From NCBI GenBank assembly GCA_025355595.1, contig JANXZI010000574.1, positions 1 through 6,307 on the forward strand: a stretch of DNA of 6,307 bases. The letters are read 5' to 3'. The notes beneath the pieces are model-generated. The model was not told the DNA's origin, searched no databases, and saw only the letters and a program-made list of their open reading frames with translations. This document shows, piece by piece, positions 4,952 through 6,307 of this stretch (its first letter is position 1; each line of letters starts with the position of its first letter). The translations under genes were made by a program, and so were the position numbers. Source of the DNA: Spartobacteria bacterium (GTDB lineage: Bacteria > Verrucomicrobiota > Verrucomicrobiia > Chthoniobacterales > Chthoniobacteraceae).

Positions 4952-6307
4952 ATGAACTCCTCGAAAACTCTCGGTATCGCATGTCTCACCGCCGCGATCG
5001 GCTGGTCCGGTTTTCAGATCGCCGACAAGGTTTACCACAAGCTGCCCGTCGGCGTGCCGAACGCGCCGCAGGCCGCGGCACTCGCCGTCATGTCGGCGAA
5101 AACTGCGCGTCCCGATACTGCGCGTCCCGGCCTCGTCGCCATGCGCAGCACCGCCCCGGAGCTGATCGTGCCCGAGTCAGATTTTGCGGGGATGCTTCCG
5201 GATCCCGTTCCGGTCGAGCCCGCGCCCGCCGCCATTGCCGCCACGCCAGCGCCGATCACGCCGTCCCTCTCCGCGTCTGGGGTCGCCGCCGCTGAGCCGT
5301 CCGTGAAGAAATTGGGAGAGGTGGAATTTGAGGAGACCGACCTGCTCGCCGCGGTGCAGCAGGGGATCGTGCAGGCCACGCTGCGTGGCAATGGCCGCGA
5401 GCGCATGACCGTTCAGCTCCGCAACAACAGCCCCACGCCGCTGCGCGTCGCCGTCACCCTCGGCCAGCTTCTCGAGGGCGGGCGCAGCCGCGTCGTCGTC
5501 ACCCGCGCCGTGAGTGCGGAACTGATGCCCGCGCGCACGGTCGAGCTGAAGCTCGTGACCGCCGCGCTGCATTCCTCGAACCTGGTCGGCGATGCGCCGT
5601 ACAAGCTTTCGTATCACAATGCCGACCGCGTCCAGGGATTCCTGAAATGGGCCACGGAGGCCGACGGCCTCTCCGCCCCGGCGATGCAGACCGCGGTGCT
5701 CGCCATCACCGAAAATCTTCCGCTGACCGCACTCGCGAAATTTGCCGCCCACAAGCCCGGCGAGCATAACACGGACGCCTTCCGCGCCGAGACCGCCGAC
5801 CTCATCGCCGCGCTGAACGCCCTGCGCGACTGCGGCGCGAAGATTGAGACCTTTGCCATCGCCAGCGACCCGCAGCTCCGCATCGAGTCCATGATCGAGC
5901 CGCTCAGCCGCGAGGCTGCGAAGCGCTACTACGGCATCACCGAGGGGATGGAGTGGGACTTCTGGAAGCGCGAACTGCTCGAGGGCAGCCCGAGCACGCG
6001 CCACTACGCGCTCTTCGGCATCGCGCGCTTTTACCCCGAGGTCGCCCTCGACATGCTCCCGAAATGGGCGCGCGAACCGAACACCCACCCCGTCTATCGC
6101 ATGGCCGCCGTGCAGGCGCTCGCCGACACGCAGCGCCCCGAGGCCCTGCCCATCCTCCGCACCCTCGCCGGCGAACTCGGCGCGACCACCGACCTCGGCA
6201 AGGCCGCCACGCAGTCCGCGGTCTATCTCGACAAGCGCCTCACCGAACTCGCCGCCCGCCCGCAGGTCATCGCCTTCCGCGACAAGAGCCGGGTGACGGG
6301 GCTGTAG
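4952..6307 (+). CDS. Membrane-anchored protein of unknown function with beta domain and HEAT-like helical repeats
   Basis: I do not recognise this 451-residue protein. A single hydrophobic segment at 6-24 looks like an uncleaved anchor or signal. A Pro/Ala-rich linker runs from about 72 to 118 and is preceded by a duplicated pentapeptide, TARPD-TARPG (51-60), made by a 15-bp tandem repeat. Residues 120-222 alternate short strands around GNGRERMTVQLRNNSPTPL and look like a small beta-sandwich. Residues 225-440 are helical; 349-376 and 380-408 form two HEAT-like helix pairs, the second with YRMAAVQALADTQRPEALPIL. The plan suggests an exported scaffold or protein-binding role in the periplasm or envelope, which is inference. 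The frame is also open from a GTG at 4934, but that overlaps the promoter-like motif and adds six uninformative residues, so I prefer the ATG at 4952. The stop codon ends the window. It is separated from glnK by a terminator, so it is probably its own transcript. Confidence 0.8.
   Translation: MNSSKTLGIACLTAAIGWSGFQIADKVYHKLPVGVPNAPQAAALAVMSAKTARPDTARPGLVAMRSTAPELIVPESDFAGMLPDPVPVEPAPAAIAATPAPITPSLSASGVAAAEPSVKKLGEVEFEETDLLAAVQQGIVQATLRGNGRERMTVQLRNNSPTPLRVAVTLGQLLEGGRSRVVVTRAVSAELMPARTVELKLVTAALHSSNLVGDAPYKLSYHNADRVQGFLKWATEADGLSAPAMQTAVLAITENLPLTALAKFAAHKPGEHNTDAFRAETADLIAALNALRDCGAKIETFAIASDPQLRIESMIEPLSREAAKRYYGITEGMEWDFWKRELLEGSPSTRHYALFGIARFYPEVALDMLPKWAREPNTHPVYRMAAVQALADTQRPEALPILRTLAGELGATTDLGKAATQSAVYLDKRLTELAARPQVIAFRDKSRVTGL

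Overview
The window is high-GC bacterial DNA with six protein genes. The best guess for the source is a Verrucomicrobiota-like or related PVC bacterium. The hints are an Amt transporter with a long exported N-terminal region, translation starts without Shine-Dalgarno sequences, and a large anchored protein with HEAT-like repeats of unknown family. This placement is inference and of low to moderate confidence; no rRNA or other phylogenetic marker is present. All genes look chromosomal, and I see no insertion sequence, phage gene, tRNA or CRISPR array.

Left half, all on the minus strand: yajQ (1616-2107), then deoC (632-1426), then an AbrB/SpoVT-type DNA-binding protein (90-524) resembling a VapB antitoxin. 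No toxin gene is visible after it. The leader of the AbrB-like gene (526-597) is a degenerate 12-bp tandem repeat. In minus-strand reading it carries two mini-ORFs whose stops overlap the two possible start codons of the gene as ATGA. The remaining 89 bases at the left edge hold no recognisable gene.

Centre: a 433-base divergent intergenic region (2108-2540) separates yajQ from a plus-strand nitrogen operon, amtB (2541-4229) and a PII gene (4317-4655). A near-consensus sigma-54 promoter (2405-2420) lies about 120 bases before amtB, pointing to nitrogen-starvation control. AmtB would import ammonium, and the PII protein would plug the channel when nitrogen is ample. A perfect 9-bp GC-rich stem without a T-tract sits between the two genes. 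A canonical rho-independent terminator (4690-4729) closes the operon.

Right: a 222-base stretch with small palindromes leads to a plus-strand gene of unknown function (4952-6307). It encodes a membrane-anchored protein with a Pro/Ala-rich linker, a beta-rich domain and a HEAT-like helical region. A second sigma-54-like motif lies immediately before its start codon, and its stop codon is the last three bases of the window.

The ammonium operon is a known system. The observations most worth a second look are the periodic, ATG-laden leader of the AbrB-like gene, the two sigma-54-like sites, and the uncharacterised anchored protein.
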